Below are positions 7,262 through 15,233 of a DNA stretch of 48,934 nucleotides, piece after piece. Both the position numbers and the translations under genes were made by a program. Numbering within the stretch: position 1 is the first letter of the stretch; every line of letters starts with the position of its first letter. The stretch is from Cohaesibacter intestini (lineage in GTDB: Bacteria > Pseudomonadota > Alphaproteobacteria > Rhizobiales > Cohaesibacteraceae), in assembly GCF_003324485.1 (NCBI RefSeq), contig NZ_QODK01000010.1, forward strand, positions 1 through 48,934, in the 5' to 3' direction. Under the pieces are notes generated by a model. That model was not told the DNA's origin. It ran no database searches and saw nothing but the letters and a program-made list of their open reading frames with translations.

Positions 7262-8666
7262 TATGAGAATAAATCGAAGAGACTTCCTAAAGACCAGTCT
7301 GGGAGCAGCAACCCTTGGAACCATGCCGGGTTTTTTGTCCATTTCCTATGCCAAGGATGGCTTCATAGAAATACGCGCCATGGAGGCAGAGCAAAAGCTC
7401 TATCTTGGCGATGTACCAAGCTCAACACTCTGGACGTATAATGGCACGGCCCCGGGGCCGGAAATCCGGGTCAAGCAAGGGGATCGGGTCAAGGTTCGTT
7501 TTGTCAATGAGCTCAAGGAACCCACATCAATCCACTGGCATGGCATTCGCATCGCCAATGACATGGATGGCGTGTCCGGCCTAACGCAAGATCCCGTCCA
7601 GCCGGGCGAGATATTTGAATATGACTTTGTCGTGCCTGATGCCGGGACTTATTGGTATCACGCCCACAATAAGAGCTGGAATCAGGTCGGGCGCGGGCTT
7701 TACGGGCCTCTGATCGTCGAAGAACCTTACCCCACCTTCGATCCCGACCATGATCTTACCCTTGTTATTGACGATTGGCGTCTCAACCAGCAAGGTCAGC
7801 TTGATGAGCGGTCGATGGGAGCCATGATGGATTGGAGCCATGGTGGACGACTTGGCAACTGGCTCACAGTCAACGGTCAGAGCATGCCGGACTTTGAACT
7901 GACGGAGGGAGAGGCCTATCGTCTGCGCCTCATCAATGTCTGCAATGCCCGCATTCTTGAGATGGATCCCAATCGGTTTGATGCCAAGATTTTGGCTTAT
8001 GATGGCCAGCCGCTCGCAAAGCCTAAAGTGTTGACCTATCAACCTTTCTTGTTAGGTTCAGCCCAGAGGGTTGATCTGTTGGTTATCCCAAAAGCAGGTG
8101 GCGACTTCGCCCTTGAAGAGCTGTCGGGCCGCGAGCCCTTTCCCTATGCCACCTTCAAGGTGACGGGGTCATCCAACTCAGCTGCCCCAATTCCGGTTTT
8201 GAAGCCTAACAAGATCCCGGAGCCTAATCTTGACAGCGCCAAACACTTCAAACTTCATATGACGGGTGGGGTAATGGGGAGGATCGACAAGATCATCTAT
8301 AAGGGCAAGGAGCTTGAGGGGCAGGATTTCCCCCGAACCAAACAGTTTTGGGCCTTCAATACTATCGCCAATCTGGCCGAGGATCCATTCTTTGCAGCAA
8401 ACCGTGATGAGACCATCGTCATAGAGATGATCAATGATACAGCTTTCGCTCATGCAATGCATGTTCATGGACATCATTTCCAAATATTGGAGCGGGAGGG
8501 TAGTGTCGTTGATGAGGGTCGCCCTTGGAAAGATACCTTCCTCATCGGACCAGAGCAGACCACCAAGATTGCGTTTGTTGCTGACAATCCCGGCAAATGG
8601 CTGATACATTGTCATATGCTTGAGCATGCTGCCTCTGGCATGACAACCTGGTTTACAGTCGCGTAA
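7254..8666 (+). CDS. Tat-exported multicopper oxidase (CueO/CopA-like)
   Basis: The 470-residue protein carries a twin-arginine signal (NRRDFLK at residues 7-13) and three cupredoxin-like parts. All four copper motifs are present: HWHG (94-97), WYHAH (134-138), HAMHVHGHHF near 400, and HCHMLEH (452-458) with axial Met463. The type 1 and trinuclear centres should be intact. Periplasmic enzymes of this kind oxidise Cu(I) to the less toxic Cu(II) with reduction of oxygen. The start overlaps the diheme cytochrome gene by 8 nt; an ATG three codons later (7263) is also possible. It is a second, different oxidase from the one at 10645-12120, with which it shares only the motifs. Substrate is inferred from context. 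Confidence 0.93.
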   Translation: MNDMRINRRDFLKTSLGAATLGTMPGFLSISYAKDGFIEIRAMEAEQKLYLGDVPSSTLWTYNGTAPGPEIRVKQGDRVKVRFVNELKEPTSIHWHGIRIANDMDGVSGLTQDPVQPGEIFEYDFVVPDAGTYWYHAHNKSWNQVGRGLYGPLIVEEPYPTFDPDHDLTLVIDDWRLNQQGQLDERSMGAMMDWSHGGRLGNWLTVNGQSMPDFELTEGEAYRLRLINVCNARILEMDPNRFDAKILAYDGQPLAKPKVLTYQPFLLGSAQRVDLLVIPKAGGDFALEELSGREPFPYATFKVTGSSNSAAPIPVLKPNKIPEPNLDSAKHFKLHMTGGVMGRIDKIIYKGKELEGQDFPRTKQFWAFNTIANLAEDPFFAANRDETIVIEMINDTAFAHAMHVHGHHFQILEREGSVVDEGRPWKDTFLIGPEQTTKIAFVADNPGKWLIHCHMLEHAASGMTTWFTVA

Positions 8667-8674
8667 GTGAGACC

Positions 8675-9040
8675 ATGATCAAGATGCACCGAACTTTCCA
8701 GCGCTTCGTCGCTGCCCTCATGCTGCTTTCCTTCGCAGCCATGTTCGGTGCTGCCTATCTGCCGGTCGATCATCATGAAACCAGCCTGTCTGTGGTTGAC
8801 GCACATGAAATTGTTGTCGAGAATAAAATGATCACCGCAATGACGGGTGCACATGATTGCTGTGATCAGGATATGGCCGCGAATGCTATCGAAGAGCTGC
8901 GTTGTTCTGTTGATTGCTCCTATTACTTTTCGTCAAATGAGTTTGCTTTTTACTCTTCGTCTCCGGCCTTCGGTGATGGGGTGACGCATTCTATGTTCCT
9001 TGCGCAGAAAACGAGTGTTCTACGTCCTCCAATAGCGTAA
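8675..9040 (+). CDS. Small secreted Cys/His protein, DUF2946-like
   Basis: The 121-residue protein has a signal or anchor sequence (FVAALMLLSFAAMFGAAYL). A His-containing region (DHHET) follows, then HDCCDQD and RCSVDCSYYF with four cysteines, and the C-terminal VLRPPIA. The cysteine spacing could hold Cu(I) or form disulfides. It follows the multicopper oxidase by 8 nt and closes that gene cluster. The tail resembles that of the protein at 1632-1967 (FRPPIV). Family and function are uncertain; a periplasmic copper-binding role is suggested by composition and context. Confidence 0.65.
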   Translation: MIKMHRTFQRFVAALMLLSFAAMFGAAYLPVDHHETSLSVVDAHEIVVENKMITAMTGAHDCCDQDMAANAIEELRCSVDCSYYFSSNEFAFYSSSPAFGDGVTHSMFLAQKTSVLRPPIA

Positions 9041-9201
9041 GCCTCATTCAAATTGCCTTTCTGTACACTGTCAGCATGCTTTTAAGCTGGTACGCATTTC
9101 TGCAGATGAATGCGGTAGATGGGCATATCTTCAAGACAATCGAATGATGAATGGTCGTCCGACCACGCATTGTATGCGCGGTGCCGACAAGGATACGTAA
9201 T

Positions 9202-9489
9202 ATGAAAAATGCAAAGAATGAGGTCGGTTCCAGCACCTTGCTGGAGCGCATTCTTCCCAAAACTTCACATGGCTGGTTTATGGCAGCCTGCTGCGCATTG
9301 ATGGTGATCGGTGTGGGTATCGCTTTTGCAGGCAACTCTCAAGAGCAGACTTTGCCGAAAGCCCTATTAAGCCTTGCACCTATCGCTGGATGCTTCGTCA
9401 TGCATTTGGTCATGCATCGCATGATGGGGCGCTCCTGCCACCAAGCCGACCATCAGTTGGCCTCCAAAGGGAAAGCCGAGCCTCGATGA
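9202..9489 (+). CDS. DUF2933-like small membrane protein
   Basis: The 95-residue protein has two hydrophobic segments (WFMAACCALMVIGVGIAFAG and ALLSLAPIAGCFVMHLVMH). The end CFVMHLVMHRMMG, with Cys, His and Met, is typical of DUF2933, a small membrane family found beside copper-resistance and thiol genes. The start at 9202 is chosen because AAGGA lies upstream and the preceding 17 codons (from 9151) look non-coding. The stop overlaps the L,D-transpeptidase start by 4 nt. It begins the second long copper operon. Function is unknown; membrane copper handling is an inference. Confidence 0.7.
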   Translation: MKNAKNEVGSSTLLERILPKTSHGWFMAACCALMVIGVGIAFAGNSQEQTLPKALLSLAPIAGCFVMHLVMHRMMGRSCHQADHQLASKGKAEPR

Positions 9490-10157
9490 ACAAACCCCAA
9501 TTCTCACGTCGCACTTTTATGATTGGATCTTCCATTCTGGCGGCAAGCACATTGGCGGGGTGTAACCGCACCACCAAAGGCTCGGTTGCAACTGCGCCCA
9601 GCATTCCGAGCCCCTATGCCACCATGTATGGTCCGATGCCGCATGAGCGCTTTCCGCTACCAGGCATTAATCTTGACAAAATTCCTGAGAAATATCTCCG
9701 ACGGGTCGTTTCCTATCGAACCGACGAGAAGGTTGGAACACTGATCGTCGATACCAAACACTACTTCCTCTATCTCGTTCAGGAAGATGGCAAGGCGATC
9801 CGGTATGGCGTCGGATTAGGGCGTGCTGGCTTTGAGTGGTCAGGGCGCGCAACCGTGGCCCGAAAAGCATCTTGGCCAACATGGACACCGCCTGAAGAGA
9901 TGATCGCAAGACAGCCGGAGCTCGAAAAGTGGAGCTGGAAGAATGGCGGCATGCCGCCAAGTCTTAAGAATCCATTGGGAGCGCGCGCCCTCTACATTTA
10001 CCAAGACGGCAAGGACACCCTCTATCGACTGCATGGAACAGCCGAGACTTGGTCCATAGGGAAGGCTGTCTCATCTGGCTGCGTTCGTTTGCTCAATCAG
10101 GATATTGTCGACCTTCACCGCCGTGTGCCAAATCAGACACCGATTGTCGTGCTGTAG
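9486..10157 (+). CDS. L,D-transpeptidase (YkuD family), exported
   Basis: The 223-residue protein has a twin-arginine-like and lipoprotein-like N-terminus (SRRTFMIGSS then LAGC), so it is exported and probably lipidated. The YkuD catalytic region is complete: HGTAETWSIGKAVSSGCVRL, with the nucleophilic Cys in SSGCVR and the conserved His in HGT. Such enzymes make 3-3 cross-links in peptidoglycan or attach proteins to it. Copper inhibits some L,D-transpeptidases, so an extra copy in a copper operon may keep wall cross-linking going under metal stress; that is inference. The start overlaps the DUF2933 stop (ATGA). A longer frame from 9390 overlaps the previous gene and is not used. Confidence 0.9.
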   Translation: MNKPQFSRRTFMIGSSILAASTLAGCNRTTKGSVATAPSIPSPYATMYGPMPHERFPLPGINLDKIPEKYLRRVVSYRTDEKVGTLIVDTKHYFLYLVQEDGKAIRYGVGLGRAGFEWSGRATVARKASWPTWTPPEEMIARQPELEKWSWKNGGMPPSLKNPLGARALYIYQDGKDTLYRLHGTAETWSIGKAVSSGCVRLLNQDIVDLHRRVPNQTPIVVL

Positions 10158-10165
10158 GAGACGCT

Positions 10166-10648
10166 ATGAAAAAGCCAATTCTAATCGCGACGCTCACCAT
10201 GGCCCTGATGACATTGGGGCTAGGGGGATATTACTTCGTCACTCAACAGGCCGATCCATTTTTACTGAAGCCAAGTAACAAGAAAATCGTCTCGCTTGGT
10301 CGGACAGTTTACGCGGATAACTGCGCTTCCTGTCATGGCGAAAAACTGGAGGGTGAGCCGAACTGGCAAACTCCGAATGAGGAAGGATACCTGCCGGCTC
10401 CACCTCATGATGAAACCGGACATACATGGCACCACCCTGATGATGTTCTGTTCGGTCTGACCAAATTTGGTCTGGTCAAATTCGCCAAACTCAAGAACCA
10501 CAAGTCCAATATGCCTGCCTATGAGGACATCCTGAGCGACGAGGAAATCGTCGCAGTTCTGTCTTTTATCAAGAGCGCTTGGTCTGAGGAGATTCGGGGA
10601 GTTCACGATCAAAGGAATGCATTGGCAGCCGAAAGGAGCAAACCATGA
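10166..10648 (+). CDS. Monoheme cytochrome c, membrane-anchored or secreted
   Basis: The 160-residue protein starts with a hydrophobic segment (ILIATLTMALMTLGLGGYYFV) followed by one class I heme site, CASCHGEKLEGEP. A probable Met axial ligand lies in KSNMPAYEDILSDEEI. Such proteins carry electrons in the periplasm. A TAGGAGA ribosome site precedes the ATG at 10166. Its stop overlaps the start of the second multicopper oxidase by 4 nt, so the pair is translationally coupled and may act together. Partner and direction of electron flow are inferred. Confidence 0.88.
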   Translation: MKKPILIATLTMALMTLGLGGYYFVTQQADPFLLKPSNKKIVSLGRTVYADNCASCHGEKLEGEPNWQTPNEEGYLPAPPHDETGHTWHHPDDVLFGLTKFGLVKFAKLKNHKSNMPAYEDILSDEEIVAVLSFIKSAWSEEIRGVHDQRNALAAERSKP

Positions 10649-12120
10649 ATAGGCGCCAATTTCTGACAGCCACTTCAGTCGTGGGGCTCGGAGCCGTTGG
10701 TCTTTATACCTTCGGAGGCAGCAGCTCAATGAGAGCCGCTGATCTTGAAGGCATGCCGAGGCTGAAAATGCCACCATTGCTCGATGCAAGGGCCGACAGA
10801 TCTCCCGAGTTGGTCGCTCAAAAGGGGAATACCGTCTTTGTGGGTAATGCTTCAAACCAGACCTTTGGCTTCAATCAGTCCTATCTAGGCCCGACATTGG
10901 TACTCGAGAAAGGGGACTTCAACCCGGTCATCAGAAATGAGTTGCCGACGCCGGTTAGTGTGCATTGGCATGGGCTATTGGTTCCGGGCGATCATGATGG
11001 AGGGCCTCACATCCCGGTCAATCGCGGCGAGGAATGGTCACCGGAAATCACGATTGACCAGCCACCGGCAACTGTCTGGTACCACACTCATATTCATGAA
11101 AGAACGGCCCATGATGTCCATAAGGGTTTGGCTGGGGTCATTCACCTGACTGATGGCCGGGATGATGATCGAGACTTGCCTAACAGATATGGAATCGATG
11201 ATCTCACTCTGGTTCTTCAGGACCGCCGCATCAATGAAAGTGGCTTTGTGTCCTACCGCTTGTCCATGCCTGATCTGATGCATGGTTTTACCGGCAACAC
11301 CATGCTGGTCAACGGGCAATATGGAACAGTCGGAGCCGTGCCCAACGGGATTGTTCGCCTCCGTCTCATCAATGGATCCAACGCGCGGATCTATTCGTTG
11401 TTTTTCGAAGATAACAGGGAGTTCCAGTTGATCGCGACGGATGCCGGTTTCTTGGCGAAGCCTGCAACGATGTCCAACTTACCATTGTCTCCTGGAGAAC
11501 GTGCTGAAATTCTGGTGGATTTCTCTGACGGGAAACCCGCCATGCTCATGAGTGGGGGTGATCCAAATCAGGGGCCCGGCGGCATGATGGGGCGCATGCG
11601 CGGTTTTGTTGATCAGTTCGTGGACAGAGACTTTGCAATCCTGCCATTCGCCGTCGACGAGCGTATGGAAGCCCGGATTACCAAATTCCCTGATGAGTTG
11701 GACGGTGCAGATATCACCCTCAGGGAAGAAGATAGCATCAGAACACGCTCATTTTCGCTGGACATGGGGATGATGGGCATGATGGGAGGAGGAGGCTTTG
11801 CCATCAACGGGGAGCCGTTCGATATGAATAAGGTCAATCTTGAAGTCGCTCTTGGATCAACAGAGACATGGCGAGTTTCCAGCGCCATGCTATCCCACCC
11901 CTTCCACATTCACGGCGCCGTCTTCAAGGTTCTGTCAGAAAACGGACGCAGTCCGCAGCGCCACAATGAAGGCCTCAAGGATACTGTTTTAGTGCAGGAC
12001 CAGATCGATCTTTTGGTGCGCTTCGACAAACCGGCGAGCCGGGAAAAACCTTTCATGTATCACTGCCACATTCTGGAGCATGAGGATGCGGGAATGATGG
12101 GTCAATTTGCCGTGGTCTAG
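10645..12120 (+). CDS. Tat-exported multicopper oxidase with Met-rich segment
   Basis: The 491-residue protein has a Tat signal at the very start (MNRRQFLTAT). All copper motifs are present: HWHG (107-110), WYHTH (145-149), HPFHIHG near 417, and HCHILEH (473-479) with axial Met484. Two Met/Gly-rich loops (PGGMMGRMRG near 315 and MGMMGMMGGGGF near 375) recall the Met-rich lid of CueO that feeds Cu(I) to the type 1 site, supporting a cuprous oxidase role. The FtsP/SufI group is another relative, but it lacks the copper ligands that are intact here. It overlaps the upstream cytochrome gene by 4 nt and is followed after 29 nt by a ScsC-like gene. Confidence 0.93.
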   Translation: MNRRQFLTATSVVGLGAVGLYTFGGSSSMRAADLEGMPRLKMPPLLDARADRSPELVAQKGNTVFVGNASNQTFGFNQSYLGPTLVLEKGDFNPVIRNELPTPVSVHWHGLLVPGDHDGGPHIPVNRGEEWSPEITIDQPPATVWYHTHIHERTAHDVHKGLAGVIHLTDGRDDDRDLPNRYGIDDLTLVLQDRRINESGFVSYRLSMPDLMHGFTGNTMLVNGQYGTVGAVPNGIVRLRLINGSNARIYSLFFEDNREFQLIATDAGFLAKPATMSNLPLSPGERAEILVDFSDGKPAMLMSGGDPNQGPGGMMGRMRGFVDQFVDRDFAILPFAVDERMEARITKFPDELDGADITLREEDSIRTRSFSLDMGMMGMMGGGGFAINGEPFDMNKVNLEVALGSTETWRVSSAMLSHPFHIHGAVFKVLSENGRSPQRHNEGLKDTVLVQDQIDLLVRFDKPASREKPFMYHCHILEHEDAGMMGQFAVV

Positions 12121-12149
12121 CCAATTTTTTCAAAAATCAGGATTCTATC

Positions 12150-12890
12150 ATGAAATCTCTAACCACAATTTTCGCCGCCTCCATAATCGCCTTCACACCC
12201 ATCTCGGCGATGGGTGACCAACTGACAGGTGATCAGATCAAGAAGCTCGCACTTGAAGCCATTCTGGAAAATCCCGAGATCATCCGCGACGCCATTACCT
12301 TGCTTCAGGAAAAGGAAGAACTGGCAAAAAGGGAAGAAAGAAAAGCAGTCATACAGAGTCAGATTGTGGCTCTTGAGCAGGACGAAAATGCGCCTGTGCT
12401 CGGCAACCCAAATGGGGATGTCACGGTTGTTGAGTTCTTTGACTATAACTGCCCTTACTGTAAGAGTGCAGTGCCGATGATCAAGGCCGCCATCAAGAAT
12501 GATCCGAATTTACGGATCGTTTATAGGGAGTGGCCAATCCTGAGCGAAGGGTCGATGTTCGCGGCGCGAGCAGCCTTGGCTGCCCGAGAACAGGGAAAAT
12601 ACGAAGAGCTGCATTGGGAGTTAATGGAGGTTCGCGGCAGGATCGATGAAGCCGTTGTCATTAAAGCCGCAGAGAATGTAGGGTTGGATGTCGACAAGCT
12701 AAGAACTGATATGAAGACTCCCCAGATTGACGCCCATATCGAAAAATCGATGCAGCTTGCACAGCTGCTGAGCTTTTCCGGAACACCATCCTTTGTCGTT
12801 GGGGAAAATGTCGCTCCTGGATTGATTTCGCCCAACCAACTTCAAGATATGATCGACGAAGCCAGAGAAGTTCAGGCTGCAAAAGAATGA
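12150..12890 (+). CDS. DsbA-family periplasmic thiol oxidoreductase, ScsC-like
   Basis: The 246-residue protein has a signal peptide (to about SAMG-DQ). A charged helical N-terminal region (about 25-80), the usual oligomerisation stalk of ScsC-type proteins, precedes a thioredoxin fold with the active site CPYC (Cys101 and Cys104) and a GTPSFVVG cis-proline loop. ScsC (suppressor of copper sensitivity) proteins isomerise or reduce disulfides wrongly formed by copper. No ScsB-type membrane reductase gene is present, so the reductant is unclear. The stop overlaps the next gene by 4 nt. Confidence 0.9.
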   Translation: MKSLTTIFAASIIAFTPISAMGDQLTGDQIKKLALEAILENPEIIRDAITLLQEKEELAKREERKAVIQSQIVALEQDENAPVLGNPNGDVTVVEFFDYNCPYCKSAVPMIKAAIKNDPNLRIVYREWPILSEGSMFAARAALAAREQGKYEELHWELMEVRGRIDEAVVIKAAENVGLDVDKLRTDMKTPQIDAHIEKSMQLAQLLSFSGTPSFVVGENVAPGLISPNQLQDMIDEAREVQAAKE

Positions 12891-13633
12891 CGGATGCCCG
12901 CCTGACGTCAGATCACAAGCGGAAGAGTATGCCCAAGCGTCATAAGGAACCGTTTGTGAAAGGACAGATGCTGCGCTTGGCGGTGGTGTTCTTCTTGCTT
13001 TTGATCATTGTCCTTGTCTTCACCAGTGAGACTGGAAAGAGCCTCCTAGAGTTTTTCGACAAGGATGCAATCGGCGGTCTTGTCCAAAAGGTTGGCCACT
13101 GGGGTCCCTTGCTGATTGTTGGAATGATGGCAACGGCCGTGGTCTTTAGTCCCCTGCCTTCAGCACCAATCGCTGTTGCCGCCGGTGCCGCCTATGGGCA
13201 TATTGGGGGAACGGTAAGTGTCGTTCTCGGAGCGTCGTTGGGGGCTGTAATTGCATTCTTATTGGCCCGATGGTTGGGGCAGGACTTCGTTCGCAAATGG
13301 TCTGTTCTACCTGATCGACACTTTTTGCAGCCCTCTCAGCGCGCTCTCATGCTGACTGTGATCGCTGCTCGACTGATCCCATTTGTCTCATTCGACGCAG
13401 TCAGTTATGCCGCAGGGCTCACCAAACTGTCTTTGTTCAACTTCTCGGTTGCAACTGTGCTTGGCCTTATGCCTATGAGCTTCTTTCTTGCTCACATTGG
13501 TGATCAATGGGTAACGACGGAAGGAAACGACCTCATGAGTTGGGTCTTTGTTGCAGGTGCCTTCTCTCTTCTTCCTGCTGCTGGATATGCGGTGAAGTGG
13601 CTTCAGGACAGACGATCATCACAAAACGGATAA
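12887..13633 (+). CDS. TVP38/TMEM64 (VTT domain) membrane protein
   Basis: The 248-residue protein has about six hydrophobic segments, beginning with LAVVFFLLLIIVLVFTS. The family core is seen in GPLLIVGMMATAVVFSPLPSAPIAVAAGAAYG and in RWLGQDFVRKWS followed by a re-entrant-like GLTKLSLFNFSVATVLGLMPMSF segment (each quoted only in part by residues). VTT/DedA-related proteins are linked to lipid scrambling and membrane homeostasis, and they are frequent in metal and mercury islands. It overlaps the ScsC-like gene by 4 nt and precedes a cytochrome gene, so it is part of the same operon. Role in copper tolerance is inferred. Confidence 0.85.
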   Translation: MTDARLTSDHKRKSMPKRHKEPFVKGQMLRLAVVFFLLLIIVLVFTSETGKSLLEFFDKDAIGGLVQKVGHWGPLLIVGMMATAVVFSPLPSAPIAVAAGAAYGHIGGTVSVVLGASLGAVIAFLLARWLGQDFVRKWSVLPDRHFLQPSQRALMLTVIAARLIPFVSFDAVSYAAGLTKLSLFNFSVATVLGLMPMSFFLAHIGDQWVTTEGNDLMSWVFVAGAFSLLPAAGYAVKWLQDRRSSQNG

Positions 13634-13644
13634 GGATCTCACCC

Positions 13645-14043
13645 ATGTCAAAATATTTTGTTCTGGCCTTCATCGGATTGGGGCTACTCATCATGTTTTA
13701 TCAAAATATGAATGGTGCTCCAGATAGCTCTGTTGAGGTTCTGGTTCCGTCTTTTTCTGCAACAGCATTAAAAGGGCAAGAGCTCTTCAACGAGAATTGT
13801 TCCGGATGTCATGGAGAGAATGGATCTGGATCGGATGTTGGACCGCCTTTGATCCATGACATATACAAACCCAGTCATCACGGTGATCAGGCGTTTTATC
13901 TCGCGGCGCAAATTGGTGTTCGGGCACACCACTGGCCTTATGGCAATATGCCTAGGCAACCTCATATAACACCAGAAGTTATGGCATCGGTTATTCAGTT
14001 TGTTCGGGAGACACAGAGAGCCAATGGCATTTCGATGCAATAG
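13645..14043 (+). CDS. Monoheme cytochrome c, small
   Basis: The 132-residue protein has an N-terminal anchor or signal (YFVLAFIGLGLLIMFY), then one heme site CSGCHGENGSG and a likely Met ligand in GNMPRQPHITPEVMASV. It belongs to the cytochrome c class I (cytochrome_CBB3-like) group. The start at 13645 follows the previous stop by 11 nt; a longer frame from 13507 runs inside the membrane protein gene and is rejected. It is the last gene of the operon and converges on the Crp/Fnr gene. It is probably a periplasmic electron carrier for the copper redox module. Confidence 0.88.
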   Translation: MSKYFVLAFIGLGLLIMFYQNMNGAPDSSVEVLVPSFSATALKGQELFNENCSGCHGENGSGSDVGPPLIHDIYKPSHHGDQAFYLAAQIGVRAHHWPYGNMPRQPHITPEVMASVIQFVRETQRANGISMQ

Positions 14044-14062
14044 TGCCAAACAAAGAACGAGG

Positions 14063-14082
14063 TCACGGGGTCGGCCCCGTGA
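14063..14082. terminator. Hairpin between convergent genes
   Basis: TCACGGGG-tcgg-CCCCGTGA is a perfect 8-bp stem immediately after the cytochrome stop. It also overlaps the stop codon of the convergent Crp/Fnr gene. It can work in both directions as a weak terminator, although T-runs are short. Confidence 0.55.
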
Positions 14083-14641
14083 TCTCATAGTTTCCGCGCT
14101 GCGTCTTTTTCAGTTTGCCAGCTCGAACGAGGTGTGCAAGGGAGCGGTAGACGGATTCATGGCTTAGACCGATCGTCGCCGAAAAGTCCATAATCGATCC
14201 CTTTAAAAATCCGGCGTTTAGCGCTTGCCAAACCCTTTCCTGTGAAGATTTGATCGCCATGATTTCGACTTGTTGTCGGTAGGCCTGGACTTGCCTTGCC
14301 AGCATTTTACTGAAGGATATCGAGAATCTGGCATCGCGCTCCAATGCATCAAGAATTCCCTTCTTGTCCAAACGCAACAAGCCACTGTCCGACTGACAGA
14401 CTGCATCACAATGATAAGTATCAGAGAAAATGGATGCCTCAGCGAAGAATGTACCAGAAATAGCATGATGGACAATTTGTTGATCGCCCGTCGTCGTGTA
14501 TCGACGAAGCTGAACTTGCCCAGATTTTAGGTAATACATTGCTGAACATTGCTCACCCTGCCGGAAAATGTACGACCCACTATTCCGGTTGATAAGAGTT
14601 GCCAATGGCTCTGTTAGGGAATTCAAGAAATCTGTTTCCAT
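14063..14641 (-). CDS. Crp/Fnr-family transcription regulator
   Basis: The 192-residue form from the ATG at 14641 has a cyclic-nucleotide-binding-like beta-roll (GSYIFRQGEQCSAMYYLKSG), a long dimer helix and a C-terminal winged HTH whose recognition helix LSHESVYRSLAHL keeps the Glu and Arg that FNR-type proteins use to read TGAT half-sites. The N-terminal cysteine cluster of FNR is missing, so it is not an oxygen-sensing Fe-S protein of that type; a DNR-, heme- or metal-linked signal is possible. An in-frame start at 14728 exists but would place an FNR-like box inside the gene. With the start at 14641 that box lies just upstream, suggesting autoregulation and control of the divergent secreted protein gene. 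Confidence 0.85.
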   Translation of the reverse strand: METDFLNSLTEPLATLINRNSGSYIFRQGEQCSAMYYLKSGQVQLRRYTTTGDQQIVHHAISGTFFAEASIFSDTYHCDAVCQSDSGLLRLDKKGILDALERDARFSISFSKMLARQVQAYRQQVEIMAIKSSQERVWQALNAGFLKGSIMDFSATIGLSHESVYRSLAHLVRAGKLKKTQRGNYEITGPTP

Positions 14642-14655
14642 ATGATCACAATCAT
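14642..14655. promoter_or_regulatory. FNR/Crp-like operator between divergent genes
   Basis: ATGAT-caca-ATCAT is a perfect dyad of the TGAT-N4-ATCA type bound by FNR-family proteins. It touches the start codon of the Crp/Fnr gene, so binding would block that gene. For the plus-strand gene at 14709 the centre lies about 41 bp before a plausible start near 14690, the class II activator position, with TCTATT at 14676-14681 as a weak -10. Confidence 0.55.
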
Positions 14656-14708
14656 AAGTGAAAGAACTGATCTTGTCTATTGTGCGTGCAATCAGACAGG
14701 AGAGATGA

Positions 14709-15233
14709 ATGAAATATCTTATGCTCACAATATTGCTGCTATTCTTACCATCAGCAATATCAGCCCAACATGCACATATGGATTCTTCAGAGATCAGAGA
14801 AACCGGTCAGGACGCTTTTGCAGCTTTGGCTGAGATTGTTATCAAGCTTCGGGAAAATCCAAATACAGATTGGTCCACGGTCTCGGTTTCAGCATTGCGT
14901 GCTCACTTACAAGACATGAACCGAGTAGCGCTTCAAGCTGAGGTGCGCACAGAGAAACAAGATCTTGAGACATCATTTCATGTCGAAGGAGAGGGAAGTG
15001 TTATCGGATCAGTACAGAGAATGGTACTCGCGCATGCGCCGATGCTTGAAACCGATAGTGGTTGGACGGTGAAGGCTGAGACCAAACCTGAAGGGGCAAT
15101 TTTGACTGTTGGAGCCAAGAGCTTGGAAGAGCAGCGAAAGATCAACGCATTGGGGTTCTTCGGTTTAATGACAATCGGTGCCCACCACCAAATGCATCAC
15201 CTGATGATAGCAACTGGTAATGACCCGCACTGA
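14709..15233 (+). CDS. Putative secreted protein, unknown function
   Basis: The 174-residue protein has a clear signal peptide (YLMLTILLLFLPSAISA, cut before QHAHM). The mature part is mostly helical and charged, and the C-terminus has a His/Met cluster, GAHHQMHHLMIATG, which could bind metal. A strong GGAGAG ribosome site lies upstream. It is divergent from the Crp/Fnr gene with an FNR-like box between them, so it may be that regulator's target. I recognise no domain; similar proteins seem to occur in copper clusters, but I cannot name the family. Confidence 0.7.
   Translation: MKYLMLTILLLFLPSAISAQHAHMDSSEIRETGQDAFAALAEIVIKLRENPNTDWSTVSVSALRAHLQDMNRVALQAEVRTEKQDLETSFHVEGEGSVIGSVQRMVLAHAPMLETDSGWTVKAETKPEGAILTVGAKSLEEQRKINALGFFGLMTIGAHHQMHHLMIATGNDPH

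Noticed and set aside
9074-9148. Very short plus-strand frame between two copper gene clusters
   Set aside because: No ribosome site and no conserved pattern; probably spacer.
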